A DNA stretch of 64,000 nucleotides from Stichopus chloronotus (GCA_021234535.1 SFZH01000008.1:6952897-7016896), one strand, 5' to 3'; shown: positions 24,301 to 37,781, counted from the first letter of the stretch. Notes: generated by a model not told the origin, from the letters alone. Numbers and translations: made by a program.

Positions 24301-27300
24301 TATAATAATTAAAACCCTCTGAGAAAGATGTAGCTTACATCTAAAATAAAAACTGAACTTTTATCATAATTTTATTAAAATGTGCTTAAAATGATTTCTG
24401 CAAATAAGAAAAAAAAATTACATGTTGTCATTCTATAAGCCTCTTATAAATCTCGAAAATCTTCTCAACAGTGTTTATGTAATACATATATTGAGAGTTT
24501 TCGTAACTTCCGTCAATGGTTTCTATTTTTTATTGACCAGAAGTGAATTGATTTTGTAAAGTTTTTTTCTGTCGTTCTGATAGACTAGCATACGCTGGAA
24601 CATATTATTTGGCATGTATCGACCAATTTTGCAAAATAATAAGGAAATATAAAAATGGCTCATGTGTGTTCTAAAATCAATCGGACGGTTTTCTGTTATT
24701 TTCATTCCTTCAGCCGTAAATCACTGAACCATCACTGACTTAGATGTTCTGATTTCGATTTGGGTCATTTCAACAAACAGACGAAAATTGGCATATGGAG
24801 ATATAAATAATGTGGACAAAGTCGATTAATTCAAGCACTTTGTAAAAATTGTGCAATAAATTTTCTGCAAACCAAAGCAATTTTGGTTGGCAACGTATAG
24901 CTCAGTACCAGTAAAAATTGAAATGGTCATGCGTGGCTTTTATTCAGGCAGCTTGCTATACATGATGCACCATGCTGTGCGAGCGGCAATTAGTAAACAG
25001 TTTTACAGCCAGATAGTTCTGATACTTCAAATATAGTTTTCCGAACAACAAGACACCATTCGGTAGTACAAAAAATTTACGCCCAAGAAAATATGAAGTT
25101 TTTATTAATATACATTTTATTCACTTGCAAGTCGCCATGTTGTTGCGAAATTACATGATTCGTGACGTCACGCATGTCACCTGTACATGTCACGTAGTAT
25201 TGCCAATGATTGTGATAAGTCATACATTTCCAAAATGGCGATACGCTGTACAACAACGGCGGGAAGTTTGAAGTTTTATTTGGAAAGAAGTTATTACGAA
25301 AATAAAACCAACACTGTCGTGACTGTTCGTAAAAATGATGGGCACCAAGTGTAGATTGAAATTGAAACACCCACTACAGTTCCTCTTCGCTGCAATCACA
25401 GATCAATAGCCTTAATAGGGACACATCCTTTTTATCGCACTATTCGATTGGTAGGTAAACGCGTGTTCACGCCTGGAAGTTATATACATTCCTTCAAACA
25501 TGGAACCCTTTAATTCACAATCTTAATAAAGTGCGCCTAAAGTCAAATATTTCAGAGACATATGTGACGGAGTTTAAAAATTGAATTCAAATCGTTGGAC
25601 TCTCTTCTTTGAAGGACATATCTGAGCTGAGTTACAAAATGTTGAAGTATAATCACACAATTTCAACACTGGGCAATGATTTTTAATGTCATCCTTGTAT
25701 TACTCAAATTAATTTCTTTGTTTTTCTTGGGTATTTTTTTTTTCGAAAGCCATTGCACCTTGTCACGAAATGTGATCACTGTCTTACTGTTGTCTGGTGA
25801 CTTGGCGATACATTTCACAATTTCAAAAGGAAGCAAAAACAGGTAACGTGAATTTTACGGGAAGGACATCGCAAAATCATAACGCAATGGATCACATGAA
25901 ATTGAGGGAATATCCTTCGACATTTTAGATCGTAGCAATGAAACAAGCTATGAAGAATTGGGATTTATCTTCCAACATCTAACATATATTTCTAGCAATT
26001 TTTTTAATTTAGATACCCTTTAAATTGCGCTAAAGAGGAACCTGTTACACATGCTATTACCCTGTGTGCAACCAGGGAGGTGCAATTTGCGGATGCAACG
26101 CTACACAAGCTAAACGGGCGCCGTTCCCTTCACAATTTCAAACTCAATCAACTTGAAAATGAAGGCTTTGAATAAGGGCTCTTGTAGCCTCTGAGTTACT
26201 CGCTTTTAGTGACAAAAATAGGAAAAATAAAAAAAAACATGGTTATCCAACAAACTCCAGCCGATAGGCCTAAGCCTATAGACAGAGCCCCCTATTTTTT
26301 TTTTAAAAAAGAAGAAATTGATAGCTCAGCGGGAGATCTCAGAAAGCGTTGTCGGTAGCTTATTATTTTGCTACTATGTTAATCCAAGTGAAATTGTACT
26401 TTGCAGGGCTGTATTGATGTCTGGCCTGCTATTGCTGTTAAGTTAAAAGTTCAGTCGGGATCAATAGAGGCTAAACTCAGATGATCTTGCCCTGGGAGGC
26501 TATCAACTAAAGTAGATTGGATTCATCGTCATAAGTGGGTTGGAGGAAGTCTTAACACTCAGAGAAAAAGAGTTTCCTGTTTGGTTGGGCGTCAGAGGTC
26601 ATAGTTCAAAGTGAAATCCGAAAACTCTGTCGACATGATAACCACATTATTTAAAGTTGGTTTTACAGCACACGTTGGTCGTTGACTTAGCCTGTTGATA
26701 TAGTGTTTGATGATGTCAAATATTACTTTGGGGTCGCAGTAGTGAATATGTGGACGATGTGTGTTGGAAATCTAAGTAGGAATCTCATTGCCACATATTT
26801 TCAGGTCATCGAGCAATTCTTGAACGAAACCGGCAACCGAAGGACAGGAGAATGGATGGATGAGACCAAAGTCAACTTTTTGTGGTCAACGTCGGTGGCC
26901 ATCTTTGCTGTTGGGGGTATGATCGGCTCCCTCTCCGCCGGAGCTATCGCTGACAAATTCGGAAGGTTAGTGACGATATCCACATAAATAGGATGTGGAT
27001 ACATACGTGCAAGCAAGCGGAAAATCAGGCATGATGCATGCACTACTCACGTATTTTTTTACAGGGGTGCATCCTTTACACAATCAAATTCATTTCGACA
27101 GATCGTATGTAAAGACGTTTGAACAACCAACCGTGGTATATTGGATTGAAAGGTTTTGATTGTTCTCTCGTAGATCCGAAATCAATGACTAAGGTGACTA
27201 CAGTGACCATGGTTTTGTTGTGAAGCATAAAGGTCATGTTACTGTGAAATTAGCCCACGATAACCTTCTATCCAGCACATTACTCTAGACCCCCTACACC

Positions 27301-30300
27301 TATGATAGAAGCTACAATGATGATAAACCTAGAAAAACATGATACCACTAGTTTTCGAAACATCGGCAGATGAACCATCGAGTTTGGTTCAAGTATTATT
27401 GCCAACGAGCATGATAGGCTAGTAGATCAGTGCCACCTGCAAGCACATCAGGTGATCCTCCATGCCTGGTATAGTACATGGTTTGTAGTAGCTCCATGGA
27501 TGCATGGCGAGACTTCCAGATATAATAAATTCATTGTATTCCACACATGACGTCTGCATGTTATTTGATGCACCCACAGTTCTTTTCTCCTGGCCGACTG
27601 TTTAGTTGCCATTCTCTACACATACTCATACCCTCACCTGTCGTCGGCTTTGGGATTAAAGTTCATTGGTTTGTGCTTCCATGGTTTGCACTTTCATGGC
27701 ACGCAATTAGTGCAAAGGTTCAATGCCTCGAAGTCCATCTCTATACAATCCAGTTCCCATGACCACGTCAAGAGGTCCGTGACCCAGAGCTGCAGGGAGC
27801 TGGCCCGATATAGGGAGGAGAAAAGGAGCGGATCGGCTAGAAGGAACTGTTGACTCACAAGAATAGATAAAAAGAAATCAGTCTGATTTTTCCTAAGAGT
27901 TAAACAATTAAAAGGGGTCCATAAACAATGGAAAGACTATGATCGATGAAAGTTGTTGCAAAAAGCTCCCAATAAATGGTGCGGAGGGGGGGGGGGGGGA
28001 GGAATTAAGTCATTTCAGAATTCATTCGAAATGTTTGACAACTTGTAAACATGATGATTTAATGCAGTTCTGAGCGAGTCTTACCTGCTTATGATAGGGG
28101 AGGAATATAGACCTACTAACGCCCCCATGATTTCTATTCCCTACTTAGTTCTTGAACTTATGAATGATACCGGAAGAGTGGAATACATACGTACTTAAAT
28201 AAAAGACTTTGGATTAAGACAATGAGAAAGGAGTGCAAATATTGCATATACAGAGTCAGAATACAACCAAGCATAATTCAACTGGAGTTGTGAAATATGA
28301 ATTGAAACACTATTAAAGTGATTCTGAAATGTTTGACAACATTTTGCTGATGGTATGGGGGGGGGGCGTGATCGAGGGTGGCCCTACTCACGACCATTCC
28401 CCCCACGTCTCCTTTTCTCTAAGGGTATAAAAGAACCGTCAAACGTTATTCGAGTAGTCAAATACATTCTTTTATAAGAGAGACTTTGAATGGAAGTGAT
28501 ATCATTGTATTAGAACAATGGAACACGAGTGTAAATAAATCGGTGTGGGGGGGGGGGGGCAGCTAGATCAACCACTCATGTCAGTCCTTCAGATGACAAT
28601 AGATTATCATTGCTGATATCGGCATGTACAATAATTGATACCCTTTTATTTACCAGTTTAGTCTTAAAATTACATTAAAACAGATAAATATGTGGCGATA
28701 TCTTCTTTTCAAACAAAGCGTTATACAGCTTTGCACTATATGTAAGACGTCTCATGATAAGAAGTGGTAGTTTCATACATATTAATTTAGTGTAGCAATG
28801 AGCAATACAATCACTGACATCCTAAAAAAATAATGATTAAAAGATAAAAGCTATTTTTTTCTGATTGCGTAGTTACAGAAAGGATGAGGTGACACGTGAG
28901 ATAGCCCATTCCCCCCTCACAAAGCCTTGCTCCAGGTGCCCTACTGTAGAGAGGTTTGGAAGTACATTTTTACATAATGGTGGTTCTATAAGAGAGGAAG
29001 AGAATGTGCCTCCAGGAAAAGTTTGTGACCCTCCAGTGTCCCCTCCCCCATCACTCAAAAAATTATGTCCACCCCATTGATACTTCGTTTTTAAACAACT
29101 GATATCTTCATAGTCAATATATTGATGTCGTCTGTATTAATAATGACTGATAGTTTCATACATGGCTGATACCTAATTGTGACTGACTGAGACGTTCATT
29201 GGCAATGACTGATATCTTCATTGCAATGGCTGATACCTTCAGTAGTAATGACTGATACCTTCAGTGGTAATGACTGATAGCTTCATCGGAATTACTGATA
29301 GCTTCATCGAACTGACTGATATCTTCAGTGGCAATGACTGATACCTTCAGTGGTAATGGCTGATACCTTCAGTAGTAATGACTGATACCTTCAGTAGTAA
29401 TGCCTTATGTCTTCATCGCAATGACTGATATCTTCAGTGGCAATGACTGATACCTTCAGTGGCAATGGCTAAAACCTTCAGTAGAAATGACTGATATCTT
29501 CATTGGTAATCACTGATGTCTTCATCAAAATGACTGATATCTTCAGTGGTTATGACTGGTGCCTTCAGTGGTAATGACTCACAACTTCATTGGCAATGAC
29601 TGATACCTTCACATTCAATGACTAGCACCTTCAGTGCTTCAGTAATAACATATTCAGTCACTGTTATCACATCATGCCATAAAATATAGCTTTATTCATC
29701 GTTATTCATTGTTAAAGTTATATTTCATCACATAATCATTTTCGTACCGTTATCTTACAGAAAGCGTGGGTTGTTATTTAACAACATTTTAGCCTTCGTC
29801 GCAGCTGTACTCATGGGTTTCAGCAAAATGGCCAATTCCTACGAAATGCTTATCATTGGCCGATTAGTGATTGGTGTAAACTGCGGTAAGAAAATCGTGT
29901 TACTGTAAACAACGAATAAGAAGTTATCTCACACGCAATGCTTCATACGTGCTGTGCAAATTTGTATTTATACCCAGATTTACAAGAACCGGTGTTGTAT
30001 ATGTCTCATGGCCTTATTTCATATCATTTTATTCTTCATTATTTACATGATTTACGAAGTTCATAATATTTTTTGGCTTGGACGCATTCATGCAGGAATC
30101 AATACCGGTCTCGCCCCGTTGTATCTTTCCGAGATATCTCCGCTGAATCTAAGGGGAGGAATCGGCGTACTTCACCAACTGGCTGTCACGACCGGCATTC
30201 TTATCTCTCAAGTGTTAGGGTTACCTGTCGTGCTGGGTGAGACATCGTTTGTTGATCATCAGTTTCTGTCTTTTCTTACCTGGGGAAGGGGTGTAGGGCG

Positions 30301-32270
30301 GGAGGAGTCTGTTGCCTGATGGTACGAGTCACTCTTTGTTATGTAACTGTGTTGTTCATATTTGTCTAAATATAAGTGTGAAGATGAGTATACAGCTTGG
30401 GAGGAGCATCCTTTGTAATACTTGTTCAGAAATTTGTTTTCAGCCTTTATTGATCCTTTCTTAAATTTTATTTTACGACTTTAAACAGACTAAAACTATG
30501 TTATGTATAACGCCAATGACTGTTAATAATTGACTAATGAATGATTCTATTGACTTCACACATGATGCGTTGAGAATGAAATTAGGCATTAATGGTCAAA
30601 ACTAGAAAATTTTCGGTCGAAGTTATCCGTGGTTTTTGACCGTGACGGGTGAAAATAAATATTTCCTCTTTTACCTAACGAAAGGGAAAATATTGCAAAT
30701 CAAACAAATCACACTGCCGTTGTCGCAAGATTGACAGGTTTTGGTTGAAACACTTGTTGCAGGTACGAGCTCGTTATGGCCGGTTTTACTGGGATTGACC
30801 TTGGCGCCCTCTATTTACCAGCTCTGTACCCTTCCGTTCTGTCCGGAAAGCCCTCGGTATCTGTTGATAAGTCAGGACAAGGAATTTGAGGCAAAGAAAG
30901 GTATAAATACTCATGAATATTAATCATTAAACATACTTCATGGTTCCCGCTAGCACTCGATGAATAACACGATATCATGCATTTTGACAACCCTTAAGAC
31001 TTGTATCTGCACGAACTATTCCTAATTTCTCTGACCATAACCTAACATTTCACGTACATCGGATATGATTTACATGTCCGTCAGACAAGGATGTGAAACC
31101 TAACGTAACAAAACTGGATTTGGTGCCACCTATGGCGGCTGTAGCGCTTTGTCAGCGTAGTGTAAGCGCTGTCCTGGTAAAGGGATCTTATGTGACCTCC
31201 TCACATTTGGATTGTATTTTTTTTCTCAGATAGAATAATTATGTGGAGACAGCAACTGGTGCAATCTTTTCCACCGTATTTGAGCTAAATATACACAATT
31301 TAGGTGTATTTGTTAGAAATTGGTCTATAAAGTATTTTAAGTAGGAAATGTGTGAATGTAAACCATATATACTTGCAATTTCTTTATCAATTACTTGGAC
31401 TTCAGCTTTGGTGTGGTTGTGCAAAGACGATGACGTCAGTGACATACTTCAAGACATGAAGTCGGAGCACGAGGACGAACAAAAAGAGGAGAGGATGAGC
31501 ATCGGCAGACTCTTAACGACGAGTTCCTTGAGACTGCCTCTCATCATCAGCATAGTGATGCAACTATCACAACAACTTTCTGGTATAAACGCTGTAGGTC
31601 TTCATTAATCTCATCAGAAGTTTCTTTGCGTCTTCATTGTTTTTATTTATTACCAATAAGACAAAAAAGGTTTTAGGATAAGATCGAATTACTAACTGGT
31701 TCTGATCGTTAAGTTAGAATATCCCTCAAAGTCAAGTTCATGGTGAAACTCTCACAGCATCTGTTTGGTGTTCATGCTGTGTGTTTTTTGTAAAACTTTA
31801 GTGGCCATCAGGTCCCCCTCCTATTAGCATTTGTCTGTTTATTGACACTATTGTGATGCAAATATGGCGATGCAGTTTTAGCATAAATCTCGGTGGGTTC
31901 CGCTCATTAACTCTGCCTACCTGATCATATCATTAGCTTGGTGATGAGACTATAAAAATAGCTCCCTGAAATCAACACTGAAAGTTTTCATACAGCAAAA
32001 TGTAGGCGTCGTCGTTTGATTTCAAAGTGAATCACATTCGCTAATTGTCATGCCATATTGGAATTTCGACTAGGACTGCACAATAGCTAACAGGTTGAAA
32101 CACTGATCATACACACTGATCACAGCAATCTACCGGTGTCAGTGTACACAAGTGTAAACGAAAGTAAACGCTAAACTATAAAGATAGTTTTCTACTCTTC
32201 AGTATAAAACTATCTTTCTGGTATCTATTCTCTAAGTTTGATGCAATAAACCAAACGTATGATGCTGGTA

Positions 32271-32307
<37 letters not shown>

Positions 32308-35300
32308 GGGGGGGGGGGTGCCGTTGTGAAAAATCCTTTCATCATCGGTGAAGTGGAACTAGTAGAACACATCCATCGTGGCGTACATGAACCCTATCAT
32401 CTTCAATCAGGCGGGTGGCAAGGAATTTGTCAATATGATGATGCAATGACTGTAGTGGTGTTGACTATCCTAACTATAGCGCCACCGTCCACCGTTAGAG
32501 GGACGCCAATACGGAAAAGTTTGGACGAAAAAAGCCTTCCAGATCGATGGGAATGAAACTTCCTTGTAACCTTCGGAATCACCTGAAAACAATGGCATAT
32601 CAATGACATATTTGTCTTATTACGAATGCAGTTGGCAGGACAGTTCTTGAGTAATACACATCCATTGTGGAGGTGTCATTTCCCAGGCCTTGCACGTCGC
32701 ATCTAAACATATAATACAAGAAAAAATGTCAAGATCACACGAAATATTAGCAGACACCAAACATATGCTCAAGATGCTTCCCCTTGACTTGAAACTTGTA
32801 GCCCTTTAAAATTGACTCACATCGTCAGTAGTTGTTAGGCAACCATCTCAAACTTTGTGACGCTACCATCACAACAGTTGAGGGGCAACAGTTGAAACCT
32901 TTATTGAGTCAAAGCTCAAAGTTACCGTAATGAAAAGGCAGTGGTTATTGTTGTAAGTAAAAATTAGCGGTTAGACAGCTGTTAATGCTATGTTGCCACA
33001 AGGAAGTTAAGCTGGAGCATCAGGACTCTTTGTCATCTTCAGCCCTTATCTGCTACATAAGTTATGATGCAACTGTTCTCGCAGTCGAACTCGCACTAGG
33101 CGGTGCGCATTTTTGTCTAACCGTTAAAACGTCTCACATTTAGCAATTACACTGAATGCTAATTGATTTAAAAAGTTGCCCTTCGTCTATTCTACCCACA
33201 GGTTCTGTATTATTCAACTTCAATATTCATAGAGGCAGGTGTTGACGAGGATAAGAGCCCCTACGTCACTCTCAGTACAGGAGCTATCATGGTCATTATG
33301 ACTATCGTATCGGTAAGCAAGGGGAACCGGTTGACATACGCCCTCACTCATTGTTGTATATGTCCATGCATTCTGTGTGTGTCTGAGAAAACGTAGTTAC
33401 ATTTTGTTATTGTTTTCTCTTCCGTAGATTCCATTGATGGACAGGTTAGGCCGCAAAACTTTGCACATGTTCGGTCTCGGTTTTATGCTCTTCTGGGCAA
33501 TATTTCTGACTGTATTTTTAGCTATTTCGGTGAGCTTCTCTTTCTATCATTTACCTTATTTTAATGTGTCGTGACAAGTGGCTCATGAATAAATTCTTGA
33601 AACGGTCATCAGATGCCGTTTGTAGCTGGCACTTACTTCAATTTCTTTTAAGTAATTAATGTTTTTGTTAAAATTCGTTGGTGCAACTGAATATAACTAC
33701 GGTGTTTTGACAATACTTTGGCACCATAGTTAATAATTCCTACGTAAGGAGACCGTGGCTCGTATAACTTAGGGATTTGCACTTGGTCATTCAAATTGCG
33801 AAGTTTCTTCCTCAGTACTCAGTACCTAGTAAGGTTAATTTTGCCATTGATTATCGGAAAGTTTTGTTGCAATAATGAGGCATCAAATAACAGTTCACTG
33901 CAGCTCGGTGATGTAACTCAATTTAGTCAACCCCCTCAACTGCCCATCTTAATATTTAAAAAAAAAAAACATATCTACCAGAGACGTTTCCACGGAAGGA
34001 GGATTGATGGAGCAGAGGACGTTATAGCCGCATATTTTGGCTAGTCTCCCACAATTGGACAAGCAATTTATGTATCAACTATCATTCACCTTTATTTGTG
34101 AAGAGAAAGCTATTGGAACATACAAGACTGTTTGTACGAAAGCCTATTAGTGCCATCTATATATTTTAATCTGTAATACCAAATTAATAATCTGTAATTA
34201 CAGATTAATAATCTGTTAATACAGATTATTAATCTGTTATTACAAACTAATTTTTTTTTAGATGGCACTAATAATCTTTCGTATGCTTGCAGCAAAAAAA
34301 AAGAGAAGAAGATATAAAACTGGCCTTAGCGCGCATCGGGCCAAGGCACTCAGGTGCGGGTGGATAAACGTTTCTCGTATGTGTAAGAATTTTTTATCAT
34401 AATTGTTAATGTAGCCTACTTTTATTATGAAAGCAACATAGCTGCATACTTGTAACTTGTAGTTTCCTTTGATTTGTGAACCAGAAGATGTCAAAGTAGG
34501 CAGCCCAACCTTATACCAGATTAGGAAGACATGTTTGAAACTTTTTATCTGTTCTCCAGTATTTGGAGGTATTTCCTTGTATGGTGTCTGTACCTACAGC
34601 TAACATATGTTTAGGATATACGCGCGATAAGCTGTCTGCTCGCTATATGCTTGTGTATCTTTTTTAATCTATTTCTTTCTCTCAGTGGTCTGGTGCCGCC
34701 TACGGGAGCATCGTCTGCGTCATGCTCTTCACTGTCGGTTTCGCTATCGGACCAGGTTAGCATTTTTATCATCTCGTTAGGATGAAATATTAAAAGGAAA
34801 AATAATAAAATAAAAAAAATCATCATTTCCCATTACGCACTTTGATATTCAATGGAGACATAAAACGAAGGATAGAATCGATGAAAAGTGCAATGTGGAT
34901 ATACTCATTTGATGCATATAAACTCATCTCAAGCATAATGTTGAGATTAAGCCACTACTACTGTTTTATAGTTAAGACAGAATGATTTAACAATAGTAAC
35001 AACAATTTTCCTCCTATATCATGTTGGTGCATTTTAAAGGCAACATTTCTCTTTAATGTTTACTGTTGTCAAGGTTTTCTCATCAAATTATTGATGTAAT
35101 GTTTGCGATGTTTTCCAAGTTGGTGCTGCTGGTGATGGTGATCTTCCTTTCTGATGCTGTTGCAGGTTCAATTCCTTGGTTGATCGTCTCCGAGTTATTT
35201 TCGCAAGGTCCCAGGCCTGCAGCTGTCAGCATAGCCTTCATGGTCAACTGGGGTGCTAATTTTGTCGTTGGACTCGTGTTTCCATTTATGCTTGTAAGTG

Positions 35301-36137
35301 TATTGCTTCTTTCTGCTAATTTCACTAATCACTTCATTTCACAGATCACAGCGGTAGGAATACGGCGTTAAATTAGCACCGCCATGTAATGGCTAGTTTT
35401 TCGATAATCTTCTAGTAAGTTATGCCCACCTACCATGGTACTGAAGACGGGGAGTTGTTTCGACTCCCTGTTGATGAATATGCTTGCCCTAAACATGTGG
35501 ACGATGTAGAAAATCGTACGGGTGACCTACTTCACAATATGGACGACAAAAATGGCGGACAATGCAAACGATAACAACGACTGAACACGAAAGATTTTTA
35601 GGCCTACATAGCCAAATGATTGCAACTGATCTGAATGTAATTCAAATTAATAACTCCCCCCTTTCATCTCCATGCCACACATCCGCTCCCAGACAAGATT
35701 AGTATATCAGTTTTTTTTTTTGGGGGGGGGGTTAAATTATTTTTGGAACTGCATGTAGTTCCGTAAAGACCAAGAACGACCGAGGAAAGACTAAGTGCGA
35801 CATCATTGAGAAATACGAAACTACGGTCTGAATCGCTCGAAAAATGATTATGAAATTAAGCAAACCAAATATGCATGATAAATGACCGAAAAGATAATCG
35901 ATAATTGCTGATAAATCGATATTCATTTTACTTCATTGATTGATCCCTTTTTCCGTATAGGACGGGCTGAACGAGTACGTCTTCGTGATCTTCATCGTTT
36001 TACTCGCTATATTTTTCCTCTTCACTTGGAAGTTCGTACCGGAGACCAAGAATAAAAGTTTCGAAGAAATCAGCGCCTCGTTTAGAAAAGACGGCAAATC
36101 TCACTCTGAGGACAGTGTTGACATGCGCAAGATTTAA
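21338..36137 (+). CDS. SLC2A: Class I facilitative glucose transporter (SLC2A/GLUT family), complete
   Basis: Twelve coding exons join in phase to 494 residues, close to human GLUT1 (492): 21338-21382, 23947-24045, 26805-26965, 29761-29885, 30096-30236, 30763-30900, 31406-31593, 33202-33312, 33428-33529, 34686-34755, 35166-35293, 35961-36137 (TAA). It is a 12-helix plasma-membrane uniporter moving hexose down its gradient. Seen in order: [10 protein letters not shown] in helix 1 (about 35-44), an NET glycosylation site in the first outer loop (N55), DKFGRKRG (98-105), PESPR (218-222), [11 protein letters not shown] in helix 7 (289-299), STSIF (304-308), DRLGRK (341-346), GSIPW with the cytochalasin-site Trp (398), [10 protein letters not shown] (422) and PETK (463-466). 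The QLS triad and STSIF are typical of glucose-selective GLUT1/3/4-like members rather than fructose carriers (family knowledge). The short N-terminus ([15 protein letters not shown]) is its own exon behind an acceptor, implying an upstream UTR exon. No broken motif seen. Orthology within class I is not decided. Confidence 0.95.
22262..22500 (+). repeat. Dispersed repeat B, copy 1 (transporter intron 1)
   Basis: Shares blocks with 56,522-56,725 in the same order: TTTRGTCAGAAAGT-like block, ATAATATTCATGATTTGTGTTT, then TTCAATGTTTACCTGAA. A C13 run (22,323-22,335) interrupts this copy. Noncoding mobile-element remnant by inference. Confidence 0.55.
25735..26000 (+). repeat. Dispersed repeat C, copy 1 (transporter intron 2)
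   Basis: Begins in a T-run, then GCCATTGCACCTTGT, GTGATCACTGTCTTACTGTT, GGTGACTTG and, after about 150 bases, AAGCTATGAAGAATTGG. The same order occurs at 52,415-52,680. Function unknown. Confidence 0.55.
28014..28560 (+). repeat. Degenerate duplicated segment with G-runs (transporter intron 3)
   Basis: GAAATGTTTGACAAC occurs at about 28,029 and 28,326, and GACTTTGRAT plus downstream matter recur at about 28,206 and 28,486; long G-runs lie at 27,986, 28,357 and 28,547. It looks like an imperfect duplication of about 290 bp. Confidence 0.5.
29096..29640 (+). repeat. Minisatellite, 22-bp unit (transporter intron 3)
   Basis: About two dozen copies of a 22-base unit of the form AATGACTGATACCTTCAGTG plus two bases, with variants (ATATCTTCATTGGC, ATAGCTTCATCG). 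It ends about 120 bases before the exon at 29,761. Each unit carries TGACTGA, one base from an AP-1 site; the copy near 29,575 reads TGACTCA. Confidence 0.93.
32273..32318. repeat. (GT)n microsatellite running into a G14 tract (transporter intron 7)
   Basis: About 16 GT repeats directly followed by 14 G. Such junctions are slippage-prone, so the exact length is unreliable. Confidence 0.93.
34135..34283. mobile_element. Small AT-rich MITE-like element with terminal inverted repeats (transporter intron 9)
   Basis: The left end TACGAAAG..TATTAGTGCCATCT (34,135-34,158) is the near-exact inverse of the right end (34,260-34,283). Between them are alternating direct and inverted TAATAATCTGT words that can fold on themselves. 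The outer TA may be a mariner-type target duplication. Non-autonomous; no coding frame. Confidence 0.7.
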
Positions 36138-37089
36138 TTTTTCTTTCTCAAGTTCACGGCCGTCTGCGATCATCACTATAACATGAGGACAGTATCCCTT
36201 TGGCTTGAGTAGCTCTTGCTGATCTTTTGGGCTTCGATCGAATACCGTAAACTGGGAAGCATAGGTTTGCTTCCCGTGGGTGCCCGAGGCTTTGAATACA
36301 AGTCCCGGGTGGTAGAGGTGGATGTGTCCAGGGAAAAATATGACACATCATCGTTAAAGGAGATCAAAACAACCTTAGAAGTTATAACAGCGAAAAAAAA
36401 AAAAAACAATTTGGAGGCTTTTCGGGTGTGAATGTGGAATATGTGTGTGTGCCCTTGTTTTCGGGTGGGATCGAGGACCGAAACAATAGATTTTAGGTCC
36501 TCTGTAGAAAATTCAATAGATTTCTCCGGTCCTCTCAAGATTATCAATAGACAGTCTATTGTTTAAGTTAGGGCTGAGGGGGAGAAAAAACAAAAGAAAG
36601 CACAATGGGGTCCTCGGAATGAATTGAAAACAAAGTTGTGTGTGTGTGTGTCAGGGGTAGGCGTGTGTGTGTGTGGGGGGGGGGGAGGGTGAGAAGCAAA
36701 GGGGGTGGTTTTTGGAAAGAGAGTGACTGGTGGAATTGTAACTCATTTTCCCCCCATTTCTACCTTTCGTGGTGAAAATTTAGAAAGCTGGTGCTACCAT
36801 GGTTCCTGACTTTTTCTTAGTGTAAGAACATCTAGTTTTTGTAGGGTCGGGACTTCTTGCAGATGGTGCTATTTCAGAATGAATGCATTCCGTTGTGGAA
36901 TCTTCGGCAGCTGCGTCTATCAAGGGAAGAAATAGTCGGAACAAATCGACGAGTAGTTTCGGGTCATCACTCGGTTAAAATTTGCGGCCAACCCATTTGT
37001 AGGCAGATATTAAACAAAGACTTGAGTAATCTGAAAATTTACTGTATATGTGCCATAAGCAGTTAAAACAATCCCTCATTTGCAATAAA
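36138..37089 (+). other. Probable 3' UTR of the glucose transporter and polyadenylation signal
   Basis: After the stop at 36,137 the first clear AATAAA is at 37,084-37,089, giving a candidate 3' UTR of about 950 bases. It includes two GT microsatellites and a G11 run (36,640-36,685). A second AATAAA-like site follows at about 37,550. Confidence 0.35.
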
Positions 37090-37331
37090 ATTCACTATTA
37101 CAAAGGACATATTTTTGATTCCACTTGAAAATGCCAATTGAAATCGGTTATTTGGTCCCTTGCTTATATAGTGAAGTCTTCTATACGTTCAGTCACGGTC
37201 ATGTTTGGGCATTAATAGCTTGCAGTGTTACTGCATCAGTACATGTTGGGGACACTTACATTACAGGGGTTTCTTTTATTTACGGGTGTATGCATTTCCG
37301 TAAGTGTATTGCGGAATGTTTAGTAGACTAT

Positions 37332-37781
37332 GTTGACCAAAGACATTACAACACCGTAAGGCGCAAGACCGGGTACTCTACTTATAAAGCCGTAGTACGT
37401 CCATGGGGCGAAGCAACCGCCATTTTAGTAAGCAAACTATACATCGGCGCTGATGTGATACGATGAACTGTGTGTACGTATACGATCGGGTTGTTATCGA
37501 TTTCCACGTTATGGCGTTGGGGAAGAAAAGTTTAGCTCACTGTTCTTCAATAAATTGACGAATTCTCCAAAGTAAAAGACCTAACTTATCATTTTTCAGA
37601 TTCACCAAGAACAAGGAGAGGTATGAAGATGCTTTATAGGCCATACCATACGATACCTCAAAGTTGCTTTACTAAAATGGCGGACGCTCTGCTCCAATTG
37701 CATACTACGCGTAGTTGTGTACAATTTCGTGTGAGTGACCGGTCTTGCGCCTTACGGCGCTGTACGGTCTTTGATGTCAAC
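37332..37781. mobile_element. Fold-back element of about 450 bp
   Basis: The left arm (from GTTGACC at 37,332, through CGTAAGGCGCAAGACCGG, to GCCATTTTAGTA and beyond, about 37,470) is repeated in inverse order in the right arm (about 37,640 to GTCAAC at 37,776-37,781). The arms share the CGTAAGGCGCAAGACCGG block exactly and are otherwise diverged. It looks like a non-autonomous DNA transposon. The open frame on the left arm (37,125-37,466) has no family motif. Confidence 0.6.

Noticed and set aside
29096..29640. CRISPR-like appearance of the 22-bp repeat
   Set aside because: Units abut with no unique spacers and the locus is a eukaryotic intron; it is a minisatellite.
34110..34494. Minus-strand Leu/Arg/Ile-rich frames
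   Set aside because: Produced by the AT-rich palindromic MITE and its flank.
37125..37466. 113-codon plus frame downstream of the transporter
   Set aside because: Overlaps an arm of the fold-back element and has no domain signature.
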